In this document: one piece after another, positions 55,769 through 64,000 of the stretch
Layout of the letters: each line of letters opens with the position of its first letter
Numbering within the stretch: position 1 is the first letter of the stretch
DNA from: Bog-473 sp963800725
Lineage (GTDB): Bacteria > Actinomycetota > Acidimicrobiia > Acidimicrobiales > RAAP-2
Length of the DNA: 64,000 bases
Assembly (NCBI GenBank): GCA_963800725.1
Contig: CAWDCE010000023.1
Coordinates: 39,489 to 103,488, forward strand
Reading direction: 5' to 3'
Notes under the pieces: generated by a model
Seen by the model: only the letters and a program-made list of their open reading frames with translations
Told to the model about the DNA's origin: nothing
Databases searched by the model: none
Position numbers and translations under genes: made by a program

Positions 55769-56842
55769 TCAGCGTTCGGTGGCGAATTGCGAGCGCCGAC
55801 GCTGCCGTTCGATGGCGAGTCGGACCAACTCGTCGATGAGGTCGGTGTAGGACAACCCGCTCGCCTCCCACATCATTGGGTACATCGAGATTGGGGTGAA
55901 GCCCGGGATGGTGTTGACCTCGTTGACCAAGAACCGACCGTCGTCACGGCGGAAGAAGTCGACCCGCGCCATGCCCGCACCACGCAGCACGCGATAGGTG
56001 GCGAGTGCAAGGGCTTGGATCTCGGCGATCTCGGCGTCCGTCAGCGGCGCGGGGATCAACAGCTTGGTGTCCTGCGTCTCGTACTTCTCCTCGAAACCGT
56101 AGAACGATCCATCGCACACGATCTCTCCGGGCAACGACGCCTTGGGTTCGGTGTCGCCGAGGACGGCGACCTCGATCTCGCGACCGACAACGTGCTCTTC
56201 AAAGACGAGGTACTCGTCATAGGTGGCGGCGAGGGCGATGGCCGCGTCGAGGCCAGTTGCATCTTCGACCCGGCTGATCCCGATGGACGAACCGAGGTTG
56301 GCCGGCTTGACGAATAGCGGGAACCCGAGCTCGGCAGCCACTTCACGGGCGAAGGTGTCGCTCATTTCACTCATCCGTGCGGTGCGCCAGCGGGCTTGGG
56401 GGATGTCGTGTGCGGCCAGCACCTCCTTGGCCACCCCCTTGTCCATGCTGATCGACGATCCGAGCACTCCGCTGCCGATGTAGGCGACGCCGGCGAGTTC
56501 GAGCAATCCCTGCATAGTGCCGTCCTCGCCCATCGGGCCGTGGAGGAGCGGGAAGACCACCGTGGTCGGGCTGTCGGCTCCGCCGGCAGAGAGGTCGGCG
56601 GGGGGGAGGACCGAGGATTCGGTGGCCAGATCGGGCGACGGCAAAGCGCCCGTCGCTGCCACCGCCTCGATCGACAAGGCGCTGGCGTCCACCCATTGAC
56701 CGGTCCTCGTGATGCCGATGGGCACGACGTCATAGCGTTCGGTGTCGACGGCCTGGATCAGATTGAAGGCTGAGATACACGAAATGTCGTGTTCGGCGGA
56801 CCGGCCGCCGAACAGCACAACCAATCTGACGCGTCCAGTCAT
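55769..56842 (-). CDS. ddl: D-alanine--D-alanine ligase
   Basis: 357 residues from ATG 56842. Ddl blocks in order: LVVLFGGRSAEHDISCISAF, VVFPLLHGPMGEDGTMQGLL, GSGVLGSSISMDKGVAKEVL, FPLFVKPANLGSSIGISRVE (ATP-grasp Lys and the Gly loop), VFEEHVVGREIEVAVLGDTE and RFLVNEVNTIPGFTPISMYP with the metal Glu/Asn pair. It joins two D-Ala for peptidoglycan precursors. It is divergent from murF with 42 bp between the starts, so the two cell-wall genes share a promoter region. Full-length for the family. Confidence 0.95.
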   Translation of the reverse strand: MTGRVRLVVLFGGRSAEHDISCISAFNLIQAVDTERYDVVPIGITRTGQWVDASALSIEAVAATGALPSPDLATESSVLPPADLSAGGADSPTTVVFPLLHGPMGEDGTMQGLLELAGVAYIGSGVLGSSISMDKGVAKEVLAAHDIPQARWRTARMSEMSDTFAREVAAELGFPLFVKPANLGSSIGISRVEDATGLDAAIALAATYDEYLVFEEHVVGREIEVAVLGDTEPKASLPGEIVCDGSFYGFEEKYETQDTKLLIPAPLTDAEIAEIQALALATYRVLRGAGMARVDFFRRDDGRFLVNEVNTIPGFTPISMYPMMWEASGLSYTDLIDELVRLAIERQRRRSQFATER

Positions 56843-56884
56843 AGTTGGAGCAAATCTACCGCAGTCATATGGAAGGCTTGAGGA

Positions 56885-58244
56885 ATGCGATTCTCCGCGG
56901 CGGGGCTGGCCGAGGTCCTCCGCGCTCGACTGGTCGGCCCGGACGTGAGCATCGAGGGCGTCGCTACCAATACCGCGGAGCTCCACCAGGGCCAACTCTT
57001 CGTGCCCTTGCCGCGACCGGCGCGACGGGCACGAGTTCATCGACGACGCCATCGACGCTGGCGCAGTCGCCTACTTGAGCGACGGGGTCACGACCGATCG
57101 GGCCACCGCCATTGTGGTGAGCGACACCGCGCTCACGTTCGCGAGATCGGGCGGGTGGCGCGCGGCCGTGTGGGCGGTCACGTCATCGGCATCACCGGCT
57201 CAGTCGGCAAGACCACGGTCAAGGACCTCACCAGTGCGATCTTCTCCAGTCAGTTCGTGACCCAGGCCAGCCACCTGTCGTTCAACAACGAGATCGGCCT
57301 GCCCTTGACCCTGGCCAACGCGCCCGACGGCGTGGAAGCCGTGGTCTGCGAACTCGGGGCCCGCGGGCCCCGACACATCGCGGACCTCTGCGCCATTGCG
57401 CGACCGACCGTCGGCATCATCACGCGCATCGGCTTGGCCCACACCGAGTTCTTCGGCACGCTCGAACAGGTGGCCACCGCCAAAGCCGAACTCTTCGAGT
57501 CCTTGCCGAGCGACGGACTGGCCGCACTCAACGGCGACGACCCCATGGCCGGACTCATCGCCGAGCATGCCGCAGCACCTTTGCTGCGCTTCGGCACCGG
57601 GGCCAACTGTGACGTGGTGGCCACCGACGTGCGGCTCGGTGCACAAGCCCAGGCCACTTTCACGTTGGGCTCACCGTGGGGGAGTGCGCAGGTAGATCTG
57701 GCCGTCCATGGTGCGCACCAGGTGTCCAACGCTCTCGCGGCATTGTGTGCGGGTCTGTGGGCCGGCGTCCCGATCGATGACGCCGTCGCCGCAATCTCCT
57801 CGGTGCAGGATCCACCGTGGCGGATGAACATCACGACCCCGCGTCCGGGCCTGATCTTGATCAATGACACCTACAACGCCAACCCCACCTCGACCGAGGC
57901 CGCCCTGTCGGCCCTTCGCCGCGATCGAAGCAGAACGGCGCATTGCCGTCCTCGGGGCAATGGCCGAGCTCGGGCCGGGATCCGACGAGCACCACGCAGC
58001 CATTGCCCAGATGGCCAAATCCATGGGGATCACGGTCGTGGCCTTTCAGACCTCGGCCTATGGGACGGCGGAGGTCAACGACGTCGCTGAGTTGCTCGAC
58101 GTGCTCGGGGGCATTGCTTCGGGAGATGCCGTGCTCGTCAAGGGCAGCCGGGCGTCGGGGATGGAGGTGGTGGCGCGATGGCTCAGCGACGGCCACGCCG
58201 ACGACGCTGACGACGCCGACGACGCCATCACCCAACCGCGCTAG
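56885..58244 (+). CDS. murF: UDP-N-acetylmuramoyl-tripeptide--D-alanyl-D-alanine ligase, frameshifted in this sequence
   Basis: From ATG 56885. N-terminal MurF segment RFSAAGLAEVLRARLVGPDV, then a paired frame change: near 57012 into a frame that reads DGHEFIDDAIDAGAVAYLSD, and near 57150 back. The ATP motif HVIGITGSVGKTTVKDLTSA follows, then NNEIGLPLTLANAPDGVEAV, GIITRIGLAHTEFFGTLEQV and ILINDTYNANPTSTEAALSA. Near 57920 an extra base shifts the frame again to RIAVLGAMAELGPGSDEHHA and VLVKGSRASGMEVVARWLSD. With three breaks the full MurF domain set is present, about 452 residues. It adds the D-Ala-D-Ala made by Ddl to the muramoyl tripeptide. Being essential, the breaks must be sequencing errors. 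Confidence 0.9.
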
Positions 58245-60513
58245 ACCCGTCGGTCGATAAGGCGAGCGACGGTTCGAGGCGCACCGCTCCAGTGACCACC
58301 CGCTGGCGCAACTCGCCGTAGAGGCGTTCGGTCCGCGGCGACGGGCTGCTGCCCGGGTCGAGGTCGTCCATGCGGCGCTGGCATTCCCGCCATTCGCGGC
58401 GCAAGTCGTCGGCGTCACCGCTGGCCGCGGCGACCTGCATAGACGCCCTGGTGATCGCCTCTGAATACGGTTCGACGAGCCGGGCCTGGTCGAGGCCCCA
58501 GCGGGCCAGCTCGAAATAGCCACTCACCACGGCGAGTGCGGCCAGGTCGCACGCGGCGTTCACCAAGACGGCGGCCAGTCGGGCGCCGTGGCCCTCGGCG
58601 TCCCACCAGGTGTAGCCCGAGAGAGCATTGGCCAGCGGCTCGCTCTCCACCAGGGCCAGTGCGGCCCGCAGATAGGCCATCGATTCTTCAGGGTCCGACT
58701 TGGCACTGCCGAGTGCGGCCAGCGCGCCGGCGCGCTGCACGTCGACGGTCATGGCGTTGGAGACTTGGTAGTACCCCGACCGGCTGCCACACGGGAGGAA
58801 CGGCGCGCCGGTGTCGTCGGCGCCGAGCGCGTGTCGGGCCGCGGTGGCGATGTTGAACAGCGTCTTGCGGGCGGCGTCGGCGTCGGCGGTGCCGAGGACC
58901 CGTGTTCGGAGGCGATCGCTGGTCACCGCATCGGGCCGGTGCAACGCCAGGTAGGCCACTAGTTCGACGGCCCGACGCGCCCGGTTCTGGGCCAGCGGCT
59001 GGCGTAACCCGTCGATTCGAGGTGTCGCGGTGAGGAGCTTGACCTCGACGGCGCCCGGGGTTTCGGGACCGAGGGAGCCGGGGTGCGCTGCGGTTTCGCC
59101 GCCGTGGGTGACGTCGTCGTTCGATGCCACCCTTGGTGGCGGGCCGGCCGGGGTGGTGGCGGAGACGACGTCGGCGACGACGCCGATGCTGGCATGATCG
59201 ATGAGGTGGGGCCTCAGTGATTGGCCGAGCGGATGGATGGTGACGCAGCGGCGGTCCACCATGATCGTGACATCGCTCGACGAAGCGGCGGAGTGCTGTA
59301 TCGAAGTGGTGACGATCGAGATCCGGCGGCGCTGTGCCAACGGCAATGCGCCCGGGTCGCCGAAGTACAAGATCTTCGGGAATCCACTGGACGCGCTAGC
59401 GGCGTTGACGCTGCGCTCGAGCTCGGTCGCCACTTCGGTCGGGTCTGTGGTGACCACGACCAGTTCGGACCACGCCCAGGCTTCTTGGACGATCCGGGCC
59501 GCGTGCCACAAGGCGTCGGCCGCCTCACCAATCAGGGTCAGGCAATCCCCGGGCACGAGCGGCACCAACCACGTGGCGCCGTCGCCTTCACCGACACACA
59601 GTGCGATTGGGAGATGCGGCGGACCCCCCGCATCGGTCGAATTTTGGGCCAGGGACGAGTGCCATGTGCGTCCCCCGTGACCGGCGGTAAATCCGAGTGG
59701 GGCGACCGAAGTTGGTTCGGCCAGCCAGAACTCAATGCCAGAGGTGTCGACGCGCACGGCCGAGAGGTGGGTTGCAGGATTATCGGCCCCGGGGACCCCG
59801 AGCCTTGAAGCCAAGGCGCGATTGGCCGATTCGAATGCGGCCAACGCATCGAAATCCGCTGCCTTGGTCACCGCGATGTCGGTATCGATGGCAACCGCAG
59901 TCGGGGTGTAGGCAAGCGGATCGTTCGACAATTGGCGCAGCAACCGGGTCCGCCGGGACCGACGGGCCAGCGCCGCGCAGCCAAGGCCCCGAGCCCGAGG
60001 ACCACGAGCTCGGAGAACGCGCGAGGCGCGCTTGGGCGAATCGGCCCTGCCCGGGTCCAACGGCGCGGCGATTTCGTCGAGGGCGACGACGGCGGGCATC
60101 TGACCGACCGACGAGGTGGCGTCGGCTGGGGGAGCCGGTGCGCTGAAGGGGGCGCCCAGTGCGCACAGCGTCAAGATGCCCGCGGCGATTCGGGCCCCGA
60201 GGCGCTCGGCGAGTGGGGCGCCGTGGGGCTCATCGATACGACCCGCACGCAGGTGGTCCACGACCGAACGAAGGAGCCCGAGGCCACAGGCCGCCCAAGC
60301 CACCCAGGCCACCAGCGCGAGACCCGAGACGGTGGTCGTGACGCCCGGCGCCCAGTGCGAACCGAAACGCTCGGCCCAGGGTTCACCGATGGACAGCCAC
60401 AACACTGCGGGGGTGACCGCAAAGATCACCAACGCGCTGAAGAGCGAACCGAAAAGCGCCAACGCCTTTGGTCGCCGAAGACGATCGGTCGAGTTCGACG
60501 GGGGCACCTTCAC
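58228..60513 (-). CDS. Membrane-anchored SARP/BTAD-domain transcriptional regulator
   Basis: 761 residues from GTG 60513, overlapping the upstream gene (GTGA). Near the N-terminus are three hydrophobic segments: ALFGSLFSALVIFAVTPAVL, TTTVSGLALVAWVAWAACGL and AAGILTLCALGAPFSA. A long middle region with Walker-like stretches but no clear named domain spans residues 150-500. The C-terminal part has the DNA-binding winged helix (RRAVELVAYLALHRPDAVTS, RKTLFNIATAARHAL) and the bacterial transcriptional activator domain (SGYFELARWGLDQARLVEPY; RASMQVAAASGDADDLRREW). Such membrane-tethered BTAD proteins occur in actinobacteria near Tad pilus or sigma genes, but none is identified here. Its end overlaps murF. 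Confidence 0.72.
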   Translation of the reverse strand: MKVPPSNSTDRLRRPKALALFGSLFSALVIFAVTPAVLWLSIGEPWAERFGSHWAPGVTTTVSGLALVAWVAWAACGLGLLRSVVDHLRAGRIDEPHGAPLAERLGARIAAGILTLCALGAPFSAPAPPADATSSVGQMPAVVALDEIAAPLDPGRADSPKRASRVLRARGPRARGLGCAALARRSRRTRLLRQLSNDPLAYTPTAVAIDTDIAVTKAADFDALAAFESANRALASRLGVPGADNPATHLSAVRVDTSGIEFWLAEPTSVAPLGFTAGHGGRTWHSSLAQNSTDAGGPPHLPIALCVGEGDGATWLVPLVPGDCLTLIGEAADALWHAARIVQEAWAWSELVVVTTDPTEVATELERSVNAASASSGFPKILYFGDPGALPLAQRRRISIVTTSIQHSAASSSDVTIMVDRRCVTIHPLGQSLRPHLIDHASIGVVADVVSATTPAGPPPRVASNDDVTHGGETAAHPGSLGPETPGAVEVKLLTATPRIDGLRQPLAQNRARRAVELVAYLALHRPDAVTSDRLRTRVLGTADADAARKTLFNIATAARHALGADDTGAPFLPCGSRSGYYQVSNAMTVDVQRAGALAALGSAKSDPEESMAYLRAALALVESEPLANALSGYTWWDAEGHGARLAAVLVNAACDLAALAVVSGYFELARWGLDQARLVEPYSEAITRASMQVAAASGDADDLRREWRECQRRMDDLDPGSSPSPRTERLYGELRQRVVTGAVRLEPSLALSTDGSSAVG

Positions 60514-61204
60514 CGCGACGCGCCGGTGTCTTGGGCACTGATGGTCAAGGTATAGGCCACAGTGTCGCTCTCGTCTTGGGGTTCGCGGCAACGTGGCTGC
60601 GCAGTTGCCGGCAGGTGCGGGCCAGGTCACCACCACGCTCCCGCGGCCGGTACTGGTGGTCGTGGTGCCCGCGCAGGTGAGCACCAGGGACAAGGTGGTG
60701 GACGTCGACCAGGTGGCGGTGACCACCAGGGTGCCACTCGAGCTGGCCGGGTAGGTCGCCGAGGCATTCTGTGGTGGCTGCAGGTAGCCAAGATCGACGA
60801 TCGCGCCCTCGGCGGCACCGGGCGCCGACGAGGTGGTGACTGGGTCGGCGGTCGCTGGGTCACTCGTGGTTGACGCGGCTGGCCAGCGCGCCGGGGGCGC
60901 CCGGGGTGATCGCCGTCACCCGCGGCGCCAGCGCGGTCGTGGTGGTTTCGGAAAGGGTGTTCGAGCGGCCCATGGGCACCGGCGACCTCGAGGAGGAGTG
61001 AGCGACGGCCGGCGCGAGCGCGGTGGTCGGGCGCGAGACGACTCGGCCCGACGAGGAGGTTGCACGTGGTTGCGAGTGCGGTGATGTCGCGACAACGAGG
61101 GCCATCAACGCGAGTGACACGGCAAGGACGATCCACCAGTGCGGCCAGTCGCGCCGACGACGGCTGGTGTGATGATCGCCGTGACCACCATGGCGAACAT
61201 CCAT
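60510..61204 (-). CDS. Membrane-anchored hypothetical extracellular protein, frameshifted in this sequence
   Basis: From ATG 61204 the protein has a short His/Arg-rich cytoplasmic start, one membrane helix (WWIVLAVSLALMALVVATSP) and a Ser/Thr/Pro-rich external stretch. The first frame stops near 60845, but shifting it continues in another frame (VTTSSAPGAAEGAIVDLGYL and LQPPQNASATYPASSSGTLV). Near 60595 a further shift gives REPQDESDTVAYTLTISAQD and then TGASR, ending at TGA 60510-60512, which overlaps the BTAD gene start. The repaired product would be about 230 residues. The beta-rich, Ser/Thr-rich external part looks like an Ig-like domain. The gene sits between the sigma-like gene and the BTAD regulator in the same direction. 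The two breaks make coordinates approximate. Confidence 0.55.
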
Positions 61205-61248
61205 CGGGTGACCATAGGCATGGCGGTGACGCGCTCCGGTACGCGGCC

Positions 61249-62019
61249 CTACGCGCACAGTTGGCGCTGCCCTCGGTCGCGCCGGGCATAGAGGGCCCGA
61301 CGGTCCCGTCCGGTCGCGGCCGCCAATTCGGAGATGGAATACCCCAACACGTGTTGGGCGTAGACCACCGCCACGTCGTCTCTATGGGCACCGCTGCGAT
61401 GGAGCGCGACCAAAGACCGGGTGAGCTCCTCGAGTGCGGACTCCGAGCTGGTCGAAGAGGCTTGGGGCATCTCGGGCGTCAGCGCAACGGTGCGTCGGCG
61501 CACATCGCGTTCCTTGAAAAGTTGGCGCCGGATGCGACAGCGTGCCGCAGACAGCAGGTCGAGGACCGCGTAGGGTCGGTCTTGGCCGGCCCAGTCCGAG
61601 ATGACCTCGAAGGTCACCGAGATCAGCTCGGTGAAGAACGAGCTGGCGTCCTGCCAAGCGGCCCCTCGGCCCCAGCGCAGACGTGCAGCGATGTGCAACA
61701 TGCCCGGAATCAACGCCTGTAACAAGATGCGCGGGACCAACGGATCGGCCGCGGCTTCGCGCAGCAGGACCCGCACCACCGCCGCTGCTTGTTCGCGTTC
61801 GGCGGTGCCGCGGGCAGCGGCCATCACGACGAGAAGGTCGAAGGGTGTCGGGCACCGATCCGCACCGCCCGGTGCGGCACCGTGGACGAGGTCCGCCAAC
61901 GAGAGGTCGCGCTCTGTGACGAGGTGCAACACCTCGATCGCTCTTCGGCTGCGCCCGAGGGTGTGCCATTCGGCGTTCATTTGGTCAATCGCGGCGATTC
62001 GCAGGCGGGTGAGTGTCAT
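61249..62019 (-). CDS. Sigma-factor-like/HTH protein
   Basis: 256 residues from ATG 62019; upstream codons to 62061 are in frame but less convincing. The N-terminal two thirds is all-helical (LVVMAAARGTAEREQAAAVV; ELISVTFEVISDWAGQDRPY), and the C-terminal part ends in a helix-turn-helix with YSISELAAATGRDRRALYAR. The arrangement resembles a sigma-70-like or anti-sigma-linked protein in which only the region-4 type HTH is well recognised. It stands at the 5' end of a three-gene unit with the anchored protein and the BTAD regulator, 45 nt upstream of the former. Named function not assignable. Confidence 0.6.
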   Translation of the reverse strand: MTLTRLRIAAIDQMNAEWHTLGRSRRAIEVLHLVTERDLSLADLVHGAAPGGADRCPTPFDLLVVMAAARGTAEREQAAAVVRVLLREAAADPLVPRILLQALIPGMLHIAARLRWGRGAAWQDASSFFTELISVTFEVISDWAGQDRPYAVLDLLSAARCRIRRQLFKERDVRRRTVALTPEMPQASSTSSESALEELTRSLVALHRSGAHRDDVAVVYAQHVLGYSISELAAATGRDRRALYARRDRGQRQLCA

Positions 62020-62128
62020 GGTCGAGACGGTGACCGGTGATGGTCCCCCGATCGCTCCCACCGCCCCGGGCCAGGACCTCTTGGTGCCGCAAATCCGCCC
62101 GTGTCCCCGCCGGAGATAACCTCCCGCG

Positions 62129-62511
62129 ATGGATATCGAGCAGTTCTACGACGGCGACCCCCGACGACGGCCTTCGGCCGAGGTCAATTCGGCACCGAAT
62201 GGAAGGACGTCCACGACACTCGTTACGAGCTGAACTGGATTGAGGACACCGGCGAGCTCTACGTCATCCGCGAGCCCGTACCTCACATCAGCCAAGATCC
62301 ATTCGGCGGTCAGCGCTACTCGATCACCGACGATCAAGAGCAGAAGATGACCGTCCACGTCGTGGCCCAAATTGGCGACCTCGACACCGTGCACCAGATC
62401 CTCGACGGTTGGCCCGCCGCGATGGCGGCAGACGGCGGGGCTGAGTGGTTAGCCGAGCGCCTGCGCTCGGCCGGGGTGTTGATCGTGCCCGAACCGCTCG
62501 AAGACGACTGA
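62129..62511 (+). CDS. Conserved hypothetical protein, frameshifted in this sequence
   Basis: Starts at ATG 62129 with MDIEQFYDGDPRRRPSAEV; near 62190 one missing C restores QFGTEWKDVHDTRYELNWIE and later DTGELYVIREPVP, DDQEQKMTVHVVAQIGDLDT, DGGAEWLAERLRSAGVLIVP. The repaired length is about 128 residues. The second part (residues 20-128) looks like a compact alpha/beta domain, but it matches no family I can name. Short conserved proteins of this kind are common in actinobacteria. Lies between the sigma-like gene and the phosphotransferase, divergent from the former. Confidence 0.62.
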
Positions 62512-62525
62512 GGGCTGAGTCCGGC

Positions 62526-63607
62526 TCAGCCGGGGGGCGGCAGTTCGAGGAGCGTGGCCAGAAGCTGGGTGGCCAGGTTGTTGGTGGCCATGTCCGAGTC
62601 GCTGGGCAAGGTCTCTGAGTCCATCGAAAGTTCGGCCAGGCGCACCATGATGGCGGCGAAGCGGAATCCCGAGAAGATCTCGTAGAAGAAGACGTCCTTC
62701 ATTTCGCGCCCCAAGAGGTCCTCGTAGCGGGCGATCGTCTCTTCATGTGACGCAAAACCCGGGGGCCGTGGCACCCCGAGACCCTCGGCGAACTGGCGGT
62801 TGAAGTACAGCCACCAGCCCAGATCCATTTCGGGTTACCCGAGCGAGGCCATCTCCCAGTCAATGACCGCGGCGCACTTGAAATCTCGCCAGATCATGTT
62901 GCCGATGCGACTGTCGCCCCAGTTGAGCACGACCTCGCCGGTTTCGTCCGGTTGGTGCTCGACCAGCCACTGCCAGGTGGCTTCGAGGGTGGGGTGCGCA
63001 GTTCCCTTGGCGGCCCAGTCCAAGAAGGCCCGGTAGTAGGACATCTGCTGGCCAATACCGGGTCGGCCGTGCTCGGGCCAGTCCAGCCACCCGAGGTCGA
63101 GGGCCTTCCAATCGGCCCGGTGGACCTGGGCCATGGCGTCGAGGCCGCTCCACCACATCGTCTCTTGCTGTGCCTCGGTGGCGTCTTTGACCCAGCCGTC
63201 CATTGTGTAGGGCAGGTTGTCGGCCGGGACGTCACCTTCGACGTGGTCCATCGTGAAGAACGGGACACCGAGATATGGGGGTCCCTCGTACCAACCGAGG
63301 GTGGGGAGTGGGACGCCGGATTTCCGTCGGCCAGGGTCCGCATCACGCGGTACTGGGTGTCGAAGTGTGCATCCATCAACACGAGATGCTTTGTCGGGGC
63401 CACCCGAACCACGAGGCGCTTCTCGCTGGTCGTGGTACCGGCCGTGGTGCGGGTGCGGCACAAGATGGTCTCGTTGGAGAACCCGTTGGAGCCCGGAGCC
63501 TGCACGTCGAAGACCTCGGGCTTGGCGTCGGCCCCGAGTTTGGTGCGCAACCAGGTGGACAAGACGGAGGCGACGTGTTCGGGGTCGCGTTGTGCGATAT
63601 CGGGCAT
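62526..63607 (-). pseudogene. Aminoglycoside/choline kinase-like phosphotransferase, frameshift plus in-frame stop
   Basis: Starts at ATG 63607. The N-lobe reads PDIAQRDPEHVASVLSTWLR and SNGFSNETILCRTRTT, and near 63320 a missing A shifts the frame to SGVPLPTLGWYEGPPYLGVP and FTMDHVEGDVPADNLPYTMD. The active-site region follows: LNWGDSRIGNMIWRDFKCAA and VIDWEMASLG. Here a TAA codon (62835-62837) interrupts the frame; after it the same frame resumes with PEMDLGWWLYFNRQFAEGLG and ends at 62526. The family is the APH/choline-kinase fold with Mg2+ Asp residues in the DSRIGN and IDWEM loops. The substitution-type stop is unlike the usual indel errors, so this gene may be truly inactivated. Repaired length about 360 residues. 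Confidence 0.74.
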
Positions 63608-63665
63608 GGGGCGCGAGTTTACGCAGACCCCGGGTGGACCAGGCGGGCCGCTGACGTCGGCGACC

Positions 63666-63992
63666 ATGCAGGTGGTGGTGGAACTCCCAGGTGGTCGCAC
63701 CGAACTCACGGGGCCCGACGACTTCAGCGGGTTCTCGGTGGCGGTGCTCGGGGAGGGGACACAAAAGGACCTGGCCACGGCGGTTGCGGCGTCGGGACTC
63801 GGCCGCATGGGGATCGACGGGGCGCACGTCGTGGTTTTGCCCGCCGCACTGCGTCGACTGGCCCGAGATGGCGTCGATGCGGCGTGGGAGGCTGGATTCG
63901 AGGCCATGTGCGCCTACGCCCGCACCAAGGGCTGGATCGAAGACGACGGCGCCATCTTGGCCCACGTGGAGTGGCGGCTCTCGGCTCCTTGA
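63666..63992 (+). CDS. Conserved hypothetical protein (108 aa)
   Basis: Starts at ATG 63666 with MQVVVELPGGRTELTGPDDF; then VAVLGEGTQKDLATAVAASG, GIDGAHVVVLPAALRRLARD and AAWEAGFEAMCAYARTKGWI. The frame is open upstream, but this start matches the beginning of the recognisable beta-strand region. The alternation of beta-strand and helix suggests a small alpha/beta fold, and similar short proteins occur in actinobacteria (memory only). Encoded divergently from the phosphotransferase with 58 bp between the starts. Function unknown. Confidence 0.65.
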   Translation: MQVVVELPGGRTELTGPDDFSGFSVAVLGEGTQKDLATAVAASGLGRMGIDGAHVVVLPAALRRLARDGVDAAWEAGFEAMCAYARTKGWIEDDGAILAHVEWRLSAP

Positions 63993-64000
63993 AGCGCCAC

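Overview
The window is GC-rich, gene-dense bacterial chromosome. It looks like Actinomycetota, probably the class Acidimicrobiia. The evidence is a Kgd-type fused E2-E1 2-oxoglutarate enzyme, a CofC/FbiD coenzyme F420 gene, a fused PafBC-type WYL regulator, an Rv1264-type adenylate cyclase, histone H1-like Lys/Ala proteins, and many GTG and TTG starts. The class assignment is an inference from gene content, not a computed placement. No rRNA, tRNA, CRISPR array, phage or insertion sequence was recognised.

Layout. 1-2.7 kb: tldD (cut by the window edge) and its partner tldE/pmbA. 2.7-3.4 kb: a Phd/VapC toxin-antitoxin pair behind a perfect 16-bp palindrome. 3.4-9.2 kb: FmdB zinc ribbon, MoaC, an acyl-CoA carboxylase subunit, CtaG and a PafBC-like regulator. 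9.3-16.4 kb: accessory-looking stretch with DUF427, a PPOX flavoprotein, AbrB/VapC, Nudix, hydrolase, LiaF-like protein, then a TrwC-type relaxase facing a VirD4-type coupling protein. 16.4-21.2 kb: histone-like repeat protein, PIG-L deacetylase plus CofC, GpsA plus adenylate cyclase. 21.2-26.7 kb: GH38 mannosidase, acyl-CoA ligase, GYD protein, RNase HII. 26.7-35.3 kb: a peptide ABC importer (fused DppD-DppF ATPase on +; OppA, OppB and OppC on -), interrupted by a GntR-ABC ATPase fusion and an ABC-2 permease. 35.6-43.7 kb: DMT transporter, hydrolase, kgd, a NYN-AlaLys-S1 protein, FabZ and exonuclease III. 43.9-55.8 kb: small membrane protein, acyl-CoA dehydrogenase, acyltransferase-SGNH, a ThDP enzyme with a GlcD-type oxidase, a UvrD-like helicase, amine oxidase, SCP2 and APC permease. 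55.8-64 kb: Ddl, MurF, a membrane SARP/BTAD regulator with a sigma-like gene and an anchored protein, and a broken phosphotransferase.

A dominant property is the number of single-base reading-frame breaks: about 20 genes, including essential ones (murF, kgd). Many lie in or next to runs of one base and both insertions and deletions occur, so most are probably consensus errors rather than gene decay. Frameshifted genes are therefore listed as one feature over their full extent, with the break located. I use 'pseudogene' only where there are several breaks, a nonsense codon, or just a remnant.

The strongest regulatory signals are palindromes at the promoters of self-regulating genes (3368-3383, 10854-10868, 31120-31141). 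Two of these promoters place the -10 element 5-7 nt before the start codon, implying leaderless mRNAs.
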